Below, piece by piece: positions 23,595 through 37,211 of a DNA stretch of 64,000 nt; position 1 is the first letter of the stretch; every line of letters starts with the position of its first letter. This stretch comes from Cladorhizidae sp. MBARI D1340-BT2 (lineage: Eukaryota; Porifera; Demospongiae; Poecilosclerida; Cladorhizidae): the NCBI GenBank assembly GCA_028752905.1, contig JAQNBH010000020.1, forward strand, positions 1,116,001 through 1,180,000, written 5' to 3'. The translations under genes were made by a program, and so were the position numbers. Below the pieces are notes generated by a model that saw nothing but the letters and a program-made list of their open reading frames with translations, did no database searches and was not told where the DNA came from.

Positions 23595-24501
23595 ATGTGT
23601 TCTCTATCTTGATATTTGCCCTAATTTGGTCTATAATATGTTTCTCATTTTTCCCCCAAAAATCTTGCTTTTTTGCCGTAAAGCTCATAACTTTTCTACA
23701 CTTTATCCAAAAAAGATAATTTTTATATCACCGAATAGCCCTTCTAGTTATCTGTCTTTTGTACGTGCCAATATTTTGTGTACTCTAAGTATTAGCAAGT
23801 TATGGTGATTTGAAGTGGTAAGGTTTGCGATCTTTCCTGGCGTTTTCCAGTTGCCAAAGCGGTGGCCTGCCAGTGAAAAACCACTACATTTATTGATAAT
23901 CTGTTGACATGTTGCAGATAAGGACCTTCTCTATCAGTTGACAAAATCTGGCACTTTGGTCTTGTTAATTAGGGCAGTTATGAATTGTAATCTTACTTGA
24001 TGCTAAACATGTTAGCTTCGTAGATTATCCACACCACTGAATAGACTTGATGTATAGCTATTAAGATAGGACTCTCTAAGTGCTCTCTCTTGATACCAAA
24101 CATCCATATATTCTGCACACTTCACTGTAATGGACTTGCAAGATAGGTATCTCTCAGTGTTCTCTATCTTGAGCTAAACATGTTAGCTTCATAGATTCTC
24201 CACACTTCACTGAATAGAGTTGATATATAGCTCTAAAGGTAGGCCTCTCTCTGTTCTCTCTCTTGATACCAAACATCCGTATATTCTGCATACATAGAAT
24301 CACAAGATAGGTTTCTCTGTGTTCTCTATCTTGATGCTAAACAGGTTAGCTTCATAGATTCTCCACACTTCACTGTATAAACTTGATATATAGCTATTAA
24401 GATAGGTCTCTCCCTGTGCTCTCTGTTGATATCAAACATCCATAATATTCTGCACAATTCACTGTAATGGACTTGATATGATTCGAATGATAGGTTTCAT
24501 T
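23595..24501 (+). repeat. Satellite unit 27, type A, 907 bp
   Basis: TTCTAGTTATCTG as in unit 19. Two bases are missing at 24311-24320 (GTTTCTCTGTG for GTTTCTCTATGTG), a deletion shared only with unit 29. Confidence 0.96.
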
Positions 24502-25410
24502 ATGTGTTCTCTATCTTGATATTTGCCCTAATTTGGTCTATAATATGTTTCTCATTTTTTCCCCAAAAATCTTGCTTTTTTGCCGTAAAGCTCATAACTT
24601 TTCTACACTTTATCCAAAAAAGATAATTTTTATATCACCGAATAGCCCTTCTAATTATCTGTCTTTTGTACGTGCCAAAATTTTGTGTACTCTAAGTATT
24701 AGCAAGTTATGGTGATTTGAAGTGGGAAGGTTTGCGATCTTTCCTGGCGTTTTCCAGTTGCCAAAGCGGTGGCCTGCCAGTGAAAAACCACTACATTTAT
24801 TGATAATCTGTTGACATGTTGCAGATAAGGACCTTCTCTATCAGTTGACAAAATCTGGCACTTTGGTCTTGTTAATTAGGGCAGTTATGAATTGTAATCT
24901 TACTTGATGCTAAACATGTTAGCTTCGTAGATTATCCACACCACTGAATATACTTGATGTATAGCTATTAAGATAGGACTCTCTAAGTGCTCTCTCTTGA
25001 TACCAAACATCCATATATTCTGCACACTTCACTGTAATGGACTTGCAAGATAGGTATCTCTCAGTGTTCTCTATCTTGAGCTAAACATGTTAGCTTCATA
25101 GATTCTCCACACTTCACTGAATAGAGTTGATATATAGCTCTAAAGGTAGGCCTCTCTCTGTTCTCTCTCTTGATACCAAACATCCGTATATTCTGCATAC
25201 ATAGAATCACAAGATAGGTTTCTCTATGTGTTCTCTATCTTGATGCTAAACAGGTTAGCTTCATAGATTCTCCACACTTCACTGTATAAACTTGATATAT
25301 AGCTATTAAGATAGGTCTCTCCCTGTGCTCTCTGTTGATATCAAACATCCATAATATTCTGCACAATTCACTGTAATGGACTTGATATGATTCGAATGAT
25401 AGGTTTCATT
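24502..25410 (+). repeat. Satellite unit 28, type A, 909 bp
   Basis: T6C4A5 but with CCAAAATTTTG and GAATATACTTG, both otherwise typical of B units, and a private GTGGGAAGG. Looks mosaic. Confidence 0.95.
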
Positions 25411-26317
25411 ATGTGTTCTCTATCTTGATATTTGCCCTAATTTGGTCTATAATATGTTTCTCATTTTTCCCCCAAAAATCTTGCTTTTTTGCCGTAAAGC
25501 TCATAACTTTTCTACACTTTATCCAAAAAAGATAATTTTTATATCACCGAATAGCCCTTCTAGTTATCTGTCTTTTGTACGTGCCAATATTTTGTGTACT
25601 CTAAGTATTAGCAAGTTATGGTGATTTGAAGTGGTAAGGTTTGCGATCTTTCCTGGCGTTTTCCAGTTGCCAAAGCGGTGGCCTGCCAGTGAAAAACCAC
25701 TACATTTATTGATAATCTGTTGACATGTTGCAGATAAGGACCTTCTCTATCAGTTGACAAAATCTGGCACTTTGGTCTTGTTAATTAGGGCAGTTATGAA
25801 TTGTAATCTTACTTGATGCTAAACATGTTAGCTTCGTAGATTATCCACACCACTGAATAGACTTGATGTATAGCTATTAAGATAGGACTCTCTAAGTGCT
25901 CTCTCTTGATACCAAACATCCATATATTCTGCACACTTCACTGTAATGGACTTGCAAGATAGGTATCTCTCAGTGTTCTCTATCTTGAGCTAAACATGTT
26001 AGCTTCATAGATTCTCCACACTTCACTGAATAGAGTTGATATATAGCTCTAAAGGTAGGCCTCTCTCTGTTCTCTCTCTTGATACCAAACATCCGTATAT
26101 TCTGCATACATAGAATCACAAGATAGGTTTCTCTGTGTTCTCTATCTTGATGCTAAACAGGTTAGCTTCATAGATTCTCCACACTTCACTGTATAAACTT
26201 GATATATAGCTATTAAGATAGGTCTCTCCCTGTGCTCTCTGTTGATATCAAACATCCATAATATTCTGCACAATTCACTGTAATGGACTTGATATGATTC
26301 GAATGATAGGTTTCATT
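25411..26317 (+). repeat. Satellite unit 29, type A, 907 bp
   Basis: TTCTAGTTATCTG with the same two-base deletion as unit 27, at 26129-26137, 1816 bp downstream of it. Confidence 0.96.
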
Positions 26318-27226
26318 ATGTGTTCTCTATCTTGATATTTGCCCTAATTTGGTCTATAATATGTTTCTCATTTTTTCCCCAAAAATCTTGCTTTTTTGCC
26401 GTAAAGCTCATAACTTTTCTACACTTTATCCAAAAAAGATAATTTTTATATCACCGAATAGCCCTTCTAATTATCTGTCTTTTGTACGTGCCAATATTTT
26501 GTGTACTCTAAGTATTAGCAAGTTATGGTGATTTGAAGTGGTAAGGTTTGCGATCTTTCCTGGCGTTTTCCAGTTGCCAAAGCGGTGGCCTGCCAGTGAA
26601 AAACCACTACATTTATTGATAATCTGTTGACATGTTGCAGATAAGGACCTTCTCTATCAGTTGACAAAATCTGGCACTTTGGTCTTGTTAATTAGGGCAG
26701 TTATGAATTGTAATCTTACTTGATGCTAAACATGTTAGCTTCGTAGATTATCCACACCACTGAATAGACTTGATGTATAGCTATTAAGATAGGACTCTCT
26801 AAGTGCTCTCTCTTGATACCAAACATCCATATATTCTGCACACTTCACTGTAATGGACTTGCAAGATAGGTATCTCTCAGTGTTCTCTATCTTGAGCTAA
26901 ACATGTTAGCTTCATAGATTCTCCACACTTCACTGAATAGAGTTGATATATAGCTCTAAAGGTAGGCCTCTCTCTGTTCTCTCTCTTGATACCAAACATC
27001 CGTATATTCTGCATACATAGAATCACAAGATAGGTTTCTCTATGTGTTCTCTATCTTGATGCTAAACAGGTTAGCTTCATAGATTCTCCACACTTCACTG
27101 TATAAACTTGATATATAGCTATTAAGATAGGTCTCTCCCTGTGCTCTCTGTTGATATCAAACATCCATAATATTCTGCACAATTCACTGTAATGGACTTG
27201 ATATGATTCGAATGATAGGTTTCATT
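26318..27226 (+). repeat. Satellite unit 30, type A, 909 bp
   Basis: T6C4A5. S3 has CACAATTC. No private changes seen. Confidence 0.96.
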
Positions 27227-28135
27227 ATGTGTTCTCTATCTTGATATTTGCCCTAATTTGGTCTATAATATGTTTCTCATTTTTTCCCCAAAAATCTTGC
27301 TTTTTTGCCGTAAAGCTCATAACTTTTCTACACTTTATCCAAAAAAGATAATTTTTATATCACCGAATAGCCCTTCTAATTATCTGTCTTTTGTACGTGC
27401 CAATATTTTGTGTACTCTAAGTATTAGCAAGTTATGGTGATTTGAAGTGGTAAGGTTTGCGATCTTTCCTGGCGTTTTCCAGTTGCCAAAGCGGTGGCCT
27501 GCCAGTGAAAAACCACTACATTTATTGATAATCTGTTGACATGTTGCAGATAAGGACCTTCTCTATCAGTTGACAAAATCTGGCACTTTGGTCTTGTTAA
27601 TTAGGGCAGTTATGAATTGTAATCTTACTTGATGCTAAACATGTTAGCTTCGTAGATTATCCACACCACTGAATAGACTTGATGTATAGCTATTAAGATA
27701 GGACTCTCTAAGTGCTCTCTCTTGATACCAAACATCCATATATTCTGCACACTTCACTGTAATGGACTTGCAAGATAGGTATCTCTCAGTGTTCTCTATC
27801 TTGAGCTAAACATGTTAGCTTCATAGATTCTCCACACTTCACTGAATAGAGTTGATATATAGCTCTAAAGGTAGGCCTCTCTCTGTTCTCTCTCTTGATA
27901 CCAAACATCCGTATATTCTGCATACATAGAATCACAAGATAGGTTTCTCTATGTGTTCTCTATCTTGATGCTAAACAGGTTAGCTTCATAGATTCTCCAC
28001 ACTTCACTGTATAAACTTGATATATAGCTATTAAGATAGGTCTCTCCCTGTGCTCTCTGTTGATATCAAACATCCATAATATTCTGCACAATTCACTGTA
28101 ATGGACTTGATATGATTCGAATGATAGGTTTCATT
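27227..28135 (+). repeat. Satellite unit 31, type A, 909 bp
   Basis: T6C4A5. Appears identical to unit 30. Confidence 0.96.
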
Positions 28136-29044
28136 ATGTGTTCTCTATCTTGATATTTGCCCTAATTTGGTCTATAATATGTTTCTCATTTTTCCCCCAA
28201 AAATCTTGCTTTTTTGCCGTAAAGCTCATAACTTTTCTACACTTTATCCAAAAAAGATAATTTTTATATCACCGAATAGCCCTTCTAATTATCTGTCTTT
28301 TGTACGTGCCAATATTTTGTGTACTCTAAGTATTAGCAAGTTATGGTGATTTGAAGTGGTAAGGTTTGCGATCTTTCCTGGCGTTTTCCAGTTGCCAAAG
28401 CGGTGGCCTGCCAGTGAAAAACCACTACATTTATTGATAATCTGTTGACATGTTGCAGATAAGGACCTTCTCTATCAGTTGACAAAATCTGGCACTTTGG
28501 TCTTGTTAATTAGGGCAGTTATGAATTGTAATCTTACTTGATGCTAAACATGTTAGCTTCGTAGATTATCCACACCACTGAATAGACTTGATGTATAGCT
28601 ATTAAGATAGGACTCTCTAAGTGCTCTCTCTTGATACCAAACATCCATATATTCTGCACACTTCACTGTAATGGACTTGCAAGATAGGTATCTCTCAGTG
28701 TTCTCTATCTTGAGCTAAACATGTTAGCTTCATAGATTCTCCACACTTCACTGAATAGAGTTGATATATAGCTCTAAAGGTAGGCCTCTCTCTGTTCTCT
28801 CTCTTGATACCAAACATCCGTATATTCTGCATATATAGAATCACAAGATAGGTTTCTCTATGTGTTATCTATCTTGATGCTAAACAGGTTAGCTTCATAG
28901 ATTCTCCACACTTCACTCTATAAACTTGATATATAGCTATTAAGATAGGTCTCTCCCTGTGCTCTCTGTTGATATCAAACATCCATAATATTCTGCACAC
29001 TTCACTGTAATGGACTTGATATGATTCGAATGATAGGTTTCATT
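28136..29044 (+). repeat. Satellite unit 32, type A, 909 bp
   Basis: T5C5A5. Private changes GCATATATAGAATC in S2 and CACTCTATAAAC in S3. S3 has CACACTTC. Confidence 0.96.
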
Positions 29045-29950
29045 ATGTGTTCTCTATCTTGATATTTGCCCTAATTTGGTCTATATGTTTCTCATTTCCC
29101 CCCCAAAAATCTTGTTATTTTGCCGTAAAGCTCATAACTTTTCTACACTTTACCCCAAAAAGAAAATTTTTATATCACCGGATAGCCCTTCTAATTATCT
29201 GTCTTTTGTACGTGCCAAAATTTTGTGTACTCTAAGTATTAGCACGTTATGGTGATTTGAAGTGGTAAGGTTTGCGATCTTTCCTGGCGTTTTCCAGTTG
29301 CCAAAGCGGTGGCCTGCCAGTGAAAAACCACTACATTTATTGATAATCTGTTGACATGTTGCAGATAAGGACCTTCTCTATCAGTTGACAAAATCTGGCA
29401 CTTTGGTCTTGTTAATTAGGGCAGTTATGAATTGTAATCTTACTTGATGCTAAACATGTTAGCTTCGTAGATTATCCACACCACTGAATAGACTTGATGT
29501 ATAGCTATTAAGATAGGACTCTCTAAGTGCTCTCTCTTGATACCAAACATCCATATATTCTGCACACTTCACTGTAATGGACTTGCAAGATAGGTATCTC
29601 TCAGTGTTCTCTATCTTGAGCTAAACATGTTAGCTTCATAGATTCTCCACACTTCACTGAATAGAGTTGATATATAGCTCTAAAGGTAGGCCTCTCTCTG
29701 TTCTCTCTCTTGATACCAAACATCCGTATATTCTGCATACATAGAATCACAAGATAGGTTTCTCTATGTGTTCTCTATCTTGATGCTAAACAGGTTAGCT
29801 TCATAGATTCTCCACACTTCACTGTATAAACTTGATATATAGCTATTAAGATAGGTCTCTCCCTGTGCTCTCTGTTGATATCAAACATCCATAATATTCT
29901 GCACAATTCACTGTAATGGACTTGATATGATTCGAATGATAGGTTTCATT
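29045..29950 (+). repeat. Satellite unit 33, type B, 906 bp
   Basis: CACCGGATAG, CCAAAATTTTG and AGCACGTTATGG, the last shared with units 38, 41, 42 and 58. Confidence 0.96.
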
Positions 29951-30858
29951 ATGTGTTCTCTATCTTGATATTTGCCCTAATTTGGTCTATAATATGTTTC
30001 TCATTTTTCCCCAAAAATCTTGCTTTTTTGCCGTAAAGCTCATAACTTTTCTACACTTTATCCAAAAAAGATAATTTTTATATCACCGAATAGCCCTTCT
30101 AATTATCTGTCTTTTGTACGTGCCAATATTTTGTGTACTCTAAGTATTAGCAAGTTATGGTGATTTGAAGTGGTAAGGTTTGCGATCTTTCCTGGCGTTT
30201 TCCAGTTGCCAAAGCGGTGGCCTGCCAGTGAAAAACCACTACATTTATTGATAATCTGTTGACATGTTGCAGATAAGGACCTTCTCTATCAGTTGACAAA
30301 ATCTGGCACTTTGGTCTTGTTAATTAGGGCAGTTATGAATTGTAATCTTACTTGATGCTAAACATGTTAGCTTCGTAGATTATCCACACCACTGAATAGA
30401 CTTGATGTATAGCTATTAAGATAGGACTCTCTAAGTGCTCTCTCTTGATACCAAACATCCATATATTCTGCACACTTCACTGTAATGGACTTGCAAGATA
30501 GGTATCTCTCAGTGTTCTCTATCTTGAGCTAAACATGTTAGCTTCATAGATTCTCCACACTTCACTGAATAGAGTTGATATATAGCTCTAAAGGTAGGCC
30601 TCTCTCTGTTCTCTCTCTTGATACCAAACATCCGTATATTCTGCATACATAGAATCACAAGATAGGTTTCTCTATGTGTTATCTATCTTGATGCTAAACA
30701 GGTTAGCTTCATAGATTCTCCACACTTCACTGTATAAACTTGATATATAGCTATTAAGATAGGTCTCTCCCTGTGCTCTCTGTTGATATCAAACATCCAT
30801 AATATTCTGCACACTTCACTGTAATGGACTTGATATGACTCGAATGATAGGTTTCATT
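29951..30858 (+). repeat. Satellite unit 34, type A, 908 bp
   Basis: Tract T5C4A5, one base short. Near its end the usual ATTCGAA reads ACTCGAA at 30838-30844, so the TTCGAA site is lost. Confidence 0.96.
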
Positions 30859-31769
30859 ATGTGTTCTCTATCTTGATATTTGCCCTAATTTGGTCTATAT
30901 GTTTCTCATTTTTCCCCCAAAAATCTTGCTTTTTTGCCGTAAAGCTCATAACTTTTCTACACTTTATCCAAAAAAGATAATTTTTATATCACCGGATAGC
31001 CCTTCTAATTATCTGTCTTTTGTACGTGCCAAAATGTTTAGTACTCTAAGTATTAGCAAGTTATGATGATTTGAAGTGGTAAGGTTTGCGATCTTTCCTG
31101 GCGTTTTCCAGTTGCCAAAGCGGTGGCCTGCCAGTGAAAAACCACTACATTTATTGATAATCTGTTGACATGTTGCAGATAAGGGCCTTCTCTATCAGTT
31201 GACAAAATCTGGGACTTTGGTCTTGTTAATTAGGGCAGTTATGAATTGTACTACTCTTACTTGATGCTAAACATGTTAGCTTCGTAGATTATCCACACTT
31301 CACTGAATAGACTTGATGTATAGCTATTAAGATAGGACTCTCTAAGTGCTCTCTCTTGATACCAAACATCCATATATTCTGCACACTTCACTGTAATGGA
31401 CTTGCAAGATAGGTATCTCTCAGTGTTCTCTATCTTGAGCTAAACATGTTAGCTTCATAGATTCTCCACACTTCACTGAATAGACTTGATATATAGCTCT
31501 AAAGGTAGGCCTCTCTCTGTTCTCTCTCTTGATACCAAACGTCCGTATATTCTGCATACATAGAATCACAAGATAGGTTTCTCTATGTGTTCTCTATCTT
31601 GATGCTAAACAGGTTAGCTTCATAGATTCTCCACACTTCACTGTATAAACTTGATATATAGCTATTAAGATAGGTCTCTCCCTGTGCTCTCTGTTGATAT
31701 CAAACATCCATAATATTCTGCACACTTCACTGTAATGGACTTGATATGATTCGAATGATAGGTTTCATT
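30859..31769 (+). repeat. Satellite unit 35, A/C mosaic, 911 bp
   Basis: Head CTATATG but T5C5A5 and CTTGCTTTTTTG, then CACCGGATAG, AAAATGTTTAGTAC, TATGATGATTTG, AAGGGCC, CTGGGAC, TGTACTACTC and the C-form S1 and S2. A C-type unit isolated in the A/B domain. Confidence 0.95.
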
Positions 31770-32675
31770 ATGTGTTCTCTATCTTGATATTTGCCCTAAT
31801 TTGGTCTATATGTTTCTCATTTCCCCCCCAAAAATCTTGTTATTTTGCCGTAAAGCTCATAACTTTTCTACACTTTACCCCAAAAAGAAAATTTTTATAT
31901 CACCGGATAGCCCTTCTAATTATCTGTCTTTTGTACGTGCCAATATTTTGTGTACTCTAAGTATTAGCAAGTTATGGTGATTTGAAGTGGTAAGGTTTGC
32001 GATCTTTCCTGGCGTTTTCCAGTTGCCAAAGCGGTGGCCTGCCAGTGAAAAACCACTACATTTATTGATAATCTGTTGACATGTTGCAGATAAGGACCTT
32101 CTCTATCAGTTGACAAAATCTGGCACTTTGGTCTTGTTAATTAGGGCAGTTATGAATTGTAATCTTACTTGATGCTAAACATGTTAGCTTCGTAGATTAT
32201 CCACACCACTGAATAGACTTGATGTATAGCTATTAAGATAGGACTCTCTAAGTGCTCTCTCTTGATACCAAACATCCATATATTCTGCACACTTCACTGT
32301 AATGGACTTGCAAGATAGGTATCTCTCAGTGTTCTCTATCTTGAGCTAAACATGTTAGCTTCATAGATTCTCCACACTTCACTGAATAGAGTTGATATAT
32401 AGCTCTAAAGGTAGGCCTCTCTCTGTTCTCTCTCTTGATACCAAACATCCGTATATTCTGCATACATAGAATCACAAGATAGGTTTCTCTATGTGTTCTC
32501 TATCTTGATGCTAAACAGGTTAGCTTCATAGATTCTCCACACTTCACTGTATAAACTTGATATATAGCTATTAAGATAGGTCTCTCCCTGTGCTCTCTGT
32601 TGATATCAAACATCCATAATATTCTGCACAATTCACTGTAATGGACTTGATATGATTCGAATGATAGGTTTCATT
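31770..32675 (+). repeat. Satellite unit 36, type B, 906 bp
   Basis: T3C7A5, CACCGGATAG, CCAATATTTTG. S3 has CACAATTC. Confidence 0.96.
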
Positions 32676-33584
32676 ATGTGTTCTCTATCTTGATATTTGC
32701 CCTAATTTGGTCTATAATATGTTTCTCATTTTTCCCCCAAAAATCTTGCTTTTTTGCCGTAAAGCTCATAACTTTTCTACACTTTATCCAAAAAAGATAA
32801 TTTTTATATCACCGAATAGCCCTTCTAATTATCTGTCTTTTGTACGTGCCAATATTTTGTGTACTCTAAGTATTAGCAAGTTATGGTGATTTGAAGTGGT
32901 AAGGTTTGCGATCTTTCCTGGCGTTTTCCAGTTGCCAAAGCGGTGGCCTGCCAGTGAAAAACCACTACATTTATTGATAATCTGTTGACATGTTGCAGAT
33001 AAGGACCTTCTCTATCAGTTGACAAAATCTGGCACTTTGGTCTTGTTAATTAGGGCAGTTATGAATTGTAATCTTACTTGATGCTAAACATGTTAGCTTC
33101 GTAGATTATCCACACCACTGAATAGACTTGATGTATAGCTATTAAGATAGGACTCTCTAAGTGCTCTCTCTTGATACCAAACATCCATATATTCTGCACA
33201 CTTCACTGTAATGGACTTGCAAGATAGGTATCTCTCAGTGTTCTCTATCTTGAGCTAAACATGTTAGCTTCATAGATTCTCCACACTTCACTGAATAGAG
33301 TTGATATATAGCTCTTAAGGTAGGCCTCTCTCTGTTCTCTCTCTTGATACCAAACATCCGTATATTCTGCATACATAGAATCACAAGATAGGTTTCTCTA
33401 TGTGTTATCTATCTTGATGCTAAACAGGTTAGCTTCATAGATTCTCCACACTTCACTGTATAAACTTGATATATAGCTATTAAGATAGGTCTCTCCCTGT
33501 GCTCTCTGTTGATATCAAACATCCATAATATTCTGCACACTTCACTGTAATGGACTTGATATGATTCGAATGATAGGTTTCATT
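32676..33584 (+). repeat. Satellite unit 37, type A, 909 bp
   Basis: T5C5A5. S2 has GCTCTTAAGG instead of GCTCTAAAGG. First unit of a trimer repeated at unit 40. Confidence 0.96.
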
Positions 33585-34490
33585 ATGTGTTCTCTATCTT
33601 GATATTTGCCCTAATTTGGTCTATATGTTTCTCATTTCCCCCCCAAAAATCTTGTTATTTTGCCGTAAAGCTCATAACTTTTCTACACTTTACCCCAAAA
33701 AGAAAATTTTTATATCACCGGATAGCCCTTCTAATTATCTGTCTTTTGTACGTGCCAAAATTTTGTGTACTCTAAGTATTAGCACGTTATGGTGATTTGA
33801 AGTGGTAAGGTTTGCGATCTTTCCTGGCGTTTTCCAGTTGCCAAAGCGGTGGCCTGCCAGTGAAAAACCACTACATTTATTGATAATCTGTTGACATGTT
33901 GCAGATAAGGACCTTCTCTATCAGTTGACAAAATCTGGCACTTTGGTCTTGTTAATTAGGGCAGTTATGAATTGTAATCTTACTTGATGCTAAACATGTT
34001 AGCTTCGTAGATTATCCACACCACTGAATAGACTTGATGTATAGCTATTAAGATAGGACTCTCTAAGTGCTCTCTCTTGATACCAAACATCCATATATTC
34101 TGCACACTTCACTGTAATGGACTTGCAAGATAGGTATCTCTCAGTGTTCTCTATCTTGAGCTAAACATGTTAGCTTCATAGATTCTCCACACTTCACTGA
34201 ATAGAGTTGATATATAGCTCTTAAGGTAGGCCTCTCTCTGTTCTCTCTCTTGATACCAAACATCCGTATATTCTGCATACATAGAATCACAAGATAGGTT
34301 TCTCTATGTGTTATCTATCTTGATGCTAAACAGGTTAGCTTCATAGATTCTCCACACTTCACTGTATAAACTTGATATATAGCTATTAAGATAGGTCTCT
34401 CCCTGTGCTCTCTGTTGATATCAAACATCCATAATATTCTGCACACTTCACTGTAATGGACTTGATATGATTCGAATGATAGGTTTCATT
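33585..34490 (+). repeat. Satellite unit 38, type B, 906 bp
   Basis: CACCGGATAG, AGCACGTTATGG, and GCTCTTAAGG in S2. Matches unit 41. Confidence 0.96.
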
Positions 34491-35396
34491 ATGTGTTCTC
34501 TATCTTGATATTTGCCCTAATTTGGTCTATATGTTTCTCATTTCCCCCCCAAAAATCTTGTTATTTTGCCGTAAAGCTCATAACTTTTCTACACTTTACC
34601 CCAAAAAGAAAATTTTTATATCACCGGATAGCCCTTCTAATTATCTGTCTTTTGTACGTGCCAATATTTTGTGTACTCTAAGTATTAGCAAGTTATGGTG
34701 ATTTGAAGTGGTAAGGTTTGCGATCTTTCCTGGCGTTTTCCAGTTGCCAAAGCGGTGGCCTGCCAGTGAAAAACCACTACATTTATTGATAATCTGTTGA
34801 CATGTTGCAGATAAGGACCTTCTCTATCAGTTGACAAAATCTGGCACTTTGGTCTTGTTAATTAGGGCAGTTATGAATTGTAATCTTACTTGATGCTAAA
34901 CATGTTAGCTTCGTAGATTATCCACACCACTGAATAGACTTGATGTATAGCTATTAAGATAGGACTCTCTAAGTGCTCTCTCTTGATACCAAACATCCAT
35001 ATATTCTGCACACTTCACTGTAATGGACTTGCAAGATAGGTATCTCTCAGTGTTCTCTATCTTGAGCTAAACATGTTAGCTTCATAGATTCTCCACACTT
35101 CACTGAATAGAGTTGATATATAGCTCTAAAGGTAGGCCTCTCTCTGTTCTCTCTCTTGATACCAAACATCCGTATATTCTGCATACATAGAATCACAAGA
35201 TAGGTTTCTCTATGTGTTCTCTATCTTGATGCTAAACAGGTTAGCTTCATAGATTCTCCACACTTCACTGTATAAACTTGATATATAGCTATTAAGATAG
35301 GTCTCTCCCTGTGCTCTCTGTTGATATCAAACATCCATAATATTCTGCACAATTCACTGTAATGGACTTGATATGATTCGAATGATAGGTTTCATT
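34491..35396 (+). repeat. Satellite unit 39, type B, 906 bp
   Basis: CACCGGATAG, CCAATATTTTG, AGCAAGTTATGG. S3 has CACAATTC. Confidence 0.96.
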
Positions 35397-36305
35397 ATGT
35401 GTTCTCTATCTTGATATTTGCCCTAATTTGGTCTATAATATGTTTCTCATTTTTCCCCCAAAAATCTTGCTTTTTTGCCGTAAAGCTCATAACTTTTCTA
35501 CACTTTATCCAAAAAAGATAATTTTTATATCACCGAATAGCCCTTCTAATTATCTGTCTTTTGTACGTGCCAATATTTTGTGTACTCTAAGTATTAGCAA
35601 GTTATGGTGATTTGAAGTGGTAAGGTTTGCGATCTTTCCTGGCGTTTTCCAGTTGCCAAAGCGGTGGCCTGCCAGTGAAAAACCACTACATTTATTGATA
35701 ATCTGTTGACATGTTGCAGATAAGGACCTTCTCTATCAGTTGACAAAATCTGGCACTTTGGTCTTGTTAATTAGGGCAGTTATGAATTGTAATCTTACTT
35801 GATGCTAAACATGTTAGCTTCGTAGATTATCCACACCACTGAATAGACTTGATGTATAGCTATTAAGATAGGACTCTCTAAGTGCTCTCTCTTGATACCA
35901 AACATCCATATATTCTGCACACTTCACTGTAATGGACTTGCAAGATAGGTATCTCTCAGTGTTCTCTATCTTGAGCTAAACATGTTAGCTTCATAGATTC
36001 TCCACACTTCACTGAATAGAGTTGATATATAGCTCTTAAGGTAGGCCTCTCTCTGTTCTCTCTCTTGATACCAAACATCCGTATATTCTGCATACATAGA
36101 ATCACAAGATAGGTTTCTCTATGTGTTATCTATCTTGATGCTAAACAGGTTAGCTTCATAGATTCTCCACACTTCACTGTATAAACTTGATATATAGCTA
36201 TTAAGATAGGTCTCTCCCTGTGCTCTCTGTTGATATCAAACATCCATAATATTCTGCACACTTCACTGTAATGGACTTGATATGATTCGAATGATAGGTT
36301 TCATT
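35397..36305 (+). repeat. Satellite unit 40, type A, 909 bp
   Basis: T5C5A5, GCTCTTAAGG in S2. Matches unit 37 at +2721. Confidence 0.96.
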
Positions 36306-37211
36306 ATGTGTTCTCTATCTTGATATTTGCCCTAATTTGGTCTATATGTTTCTCATTTCCCCCCCAAAAATCTTGTTATTTTGCCGTAAAGCTCATAACT
36401 TTTCTACACTTTACCCCAAAAAGAAAATTTTTATATCACCGGATAGCCCTTCTAATTATCTGTCTTTTGTACGTGCCAAAATTTTGTGTACTCTAAGTAT
36501 TAGCACGTTATGGTGATTTGAAGTGGTAAGGTTTGCGATCTTTCCTGGCGTTTTCCAGTTGCCAAAGCGGTGGCCTGCCAGTGAAAAACCACTACATTTA
36601 TTGATAATCTGTTGACATGTTGCAGATAAGGACCTTCTCTATCAGTTGACAAAATCTGGCACTTTGGTCTTGTTAATTAGGGCAGTTATGAATTGTAATC
36701 TTACTTGATGCTAAACATGTTAGCTTCGTAGATTATCCACACCACTGAATAGACTTGATGTATAGCTATTAAGATAGGACTCTCTAAGTGCTCTCTCTTG
36801 ATACCAAACATCCATATATTCTGCACACTTCACTGTAATGGACTTGCAAGATAGGTATCTCTCAGTGTTCTCTATCTTGAGCTAAACATGTTAGCTTCAT
36901 AGATTCTCCACACTTCACTGAATAGAGTTGATATATAGCTCTTAAGGTAGGCCTCTCTCTGTTCTCTCTCTTGATACCAAACATCCGTATATTCTGCATA
37001 CATAGAATCACAAGATAGGTTTCTCTATGTGTTATCTATCTTGATGCTAAACAGGTTAGCTTCATAGATTCTCCACACTTCACTGTATAAACTTGATATA
37101 TAGCTATTAAGATAGGTCTCTCCCTGTGCTCTCTGTTGATATCAAACATCCATAATATTCTGCACACTTCACTGTAATGGACTTGATATGATTCGAATGA
37201 TAGGTTTCATT
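36306..37211 (+). repeat. Satellite unit 41, type B, 906 bp
   Basis: AGCACGTTATGG and GCTCTTAAGG, matching unit 38 at +2721. Confidence 0.96.

Larger units (their letters stand above)
12261..24317 (+). repeat. Eight-unit segment of 7266 bp, duplicated in tandem
   Basis: Paired rare markers lie 7266 bp apart: GATAGAACTC (12261 and 19527), GAACTGG (units 15 and 23), GAATATACTTG (units 16/24 and 18/26) and TTCTAGTTATC (units 17/25 and 19/27). Spacing becomes 7265 after unit 24, which lost one C. Unit 14 has a B head but its counterpart, unit 22, has an A head, so the left breakpoint lies between the head of unit 14 and 12261. To the right, correspondence is lost in or after unit 27. Confidence 0.82.
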
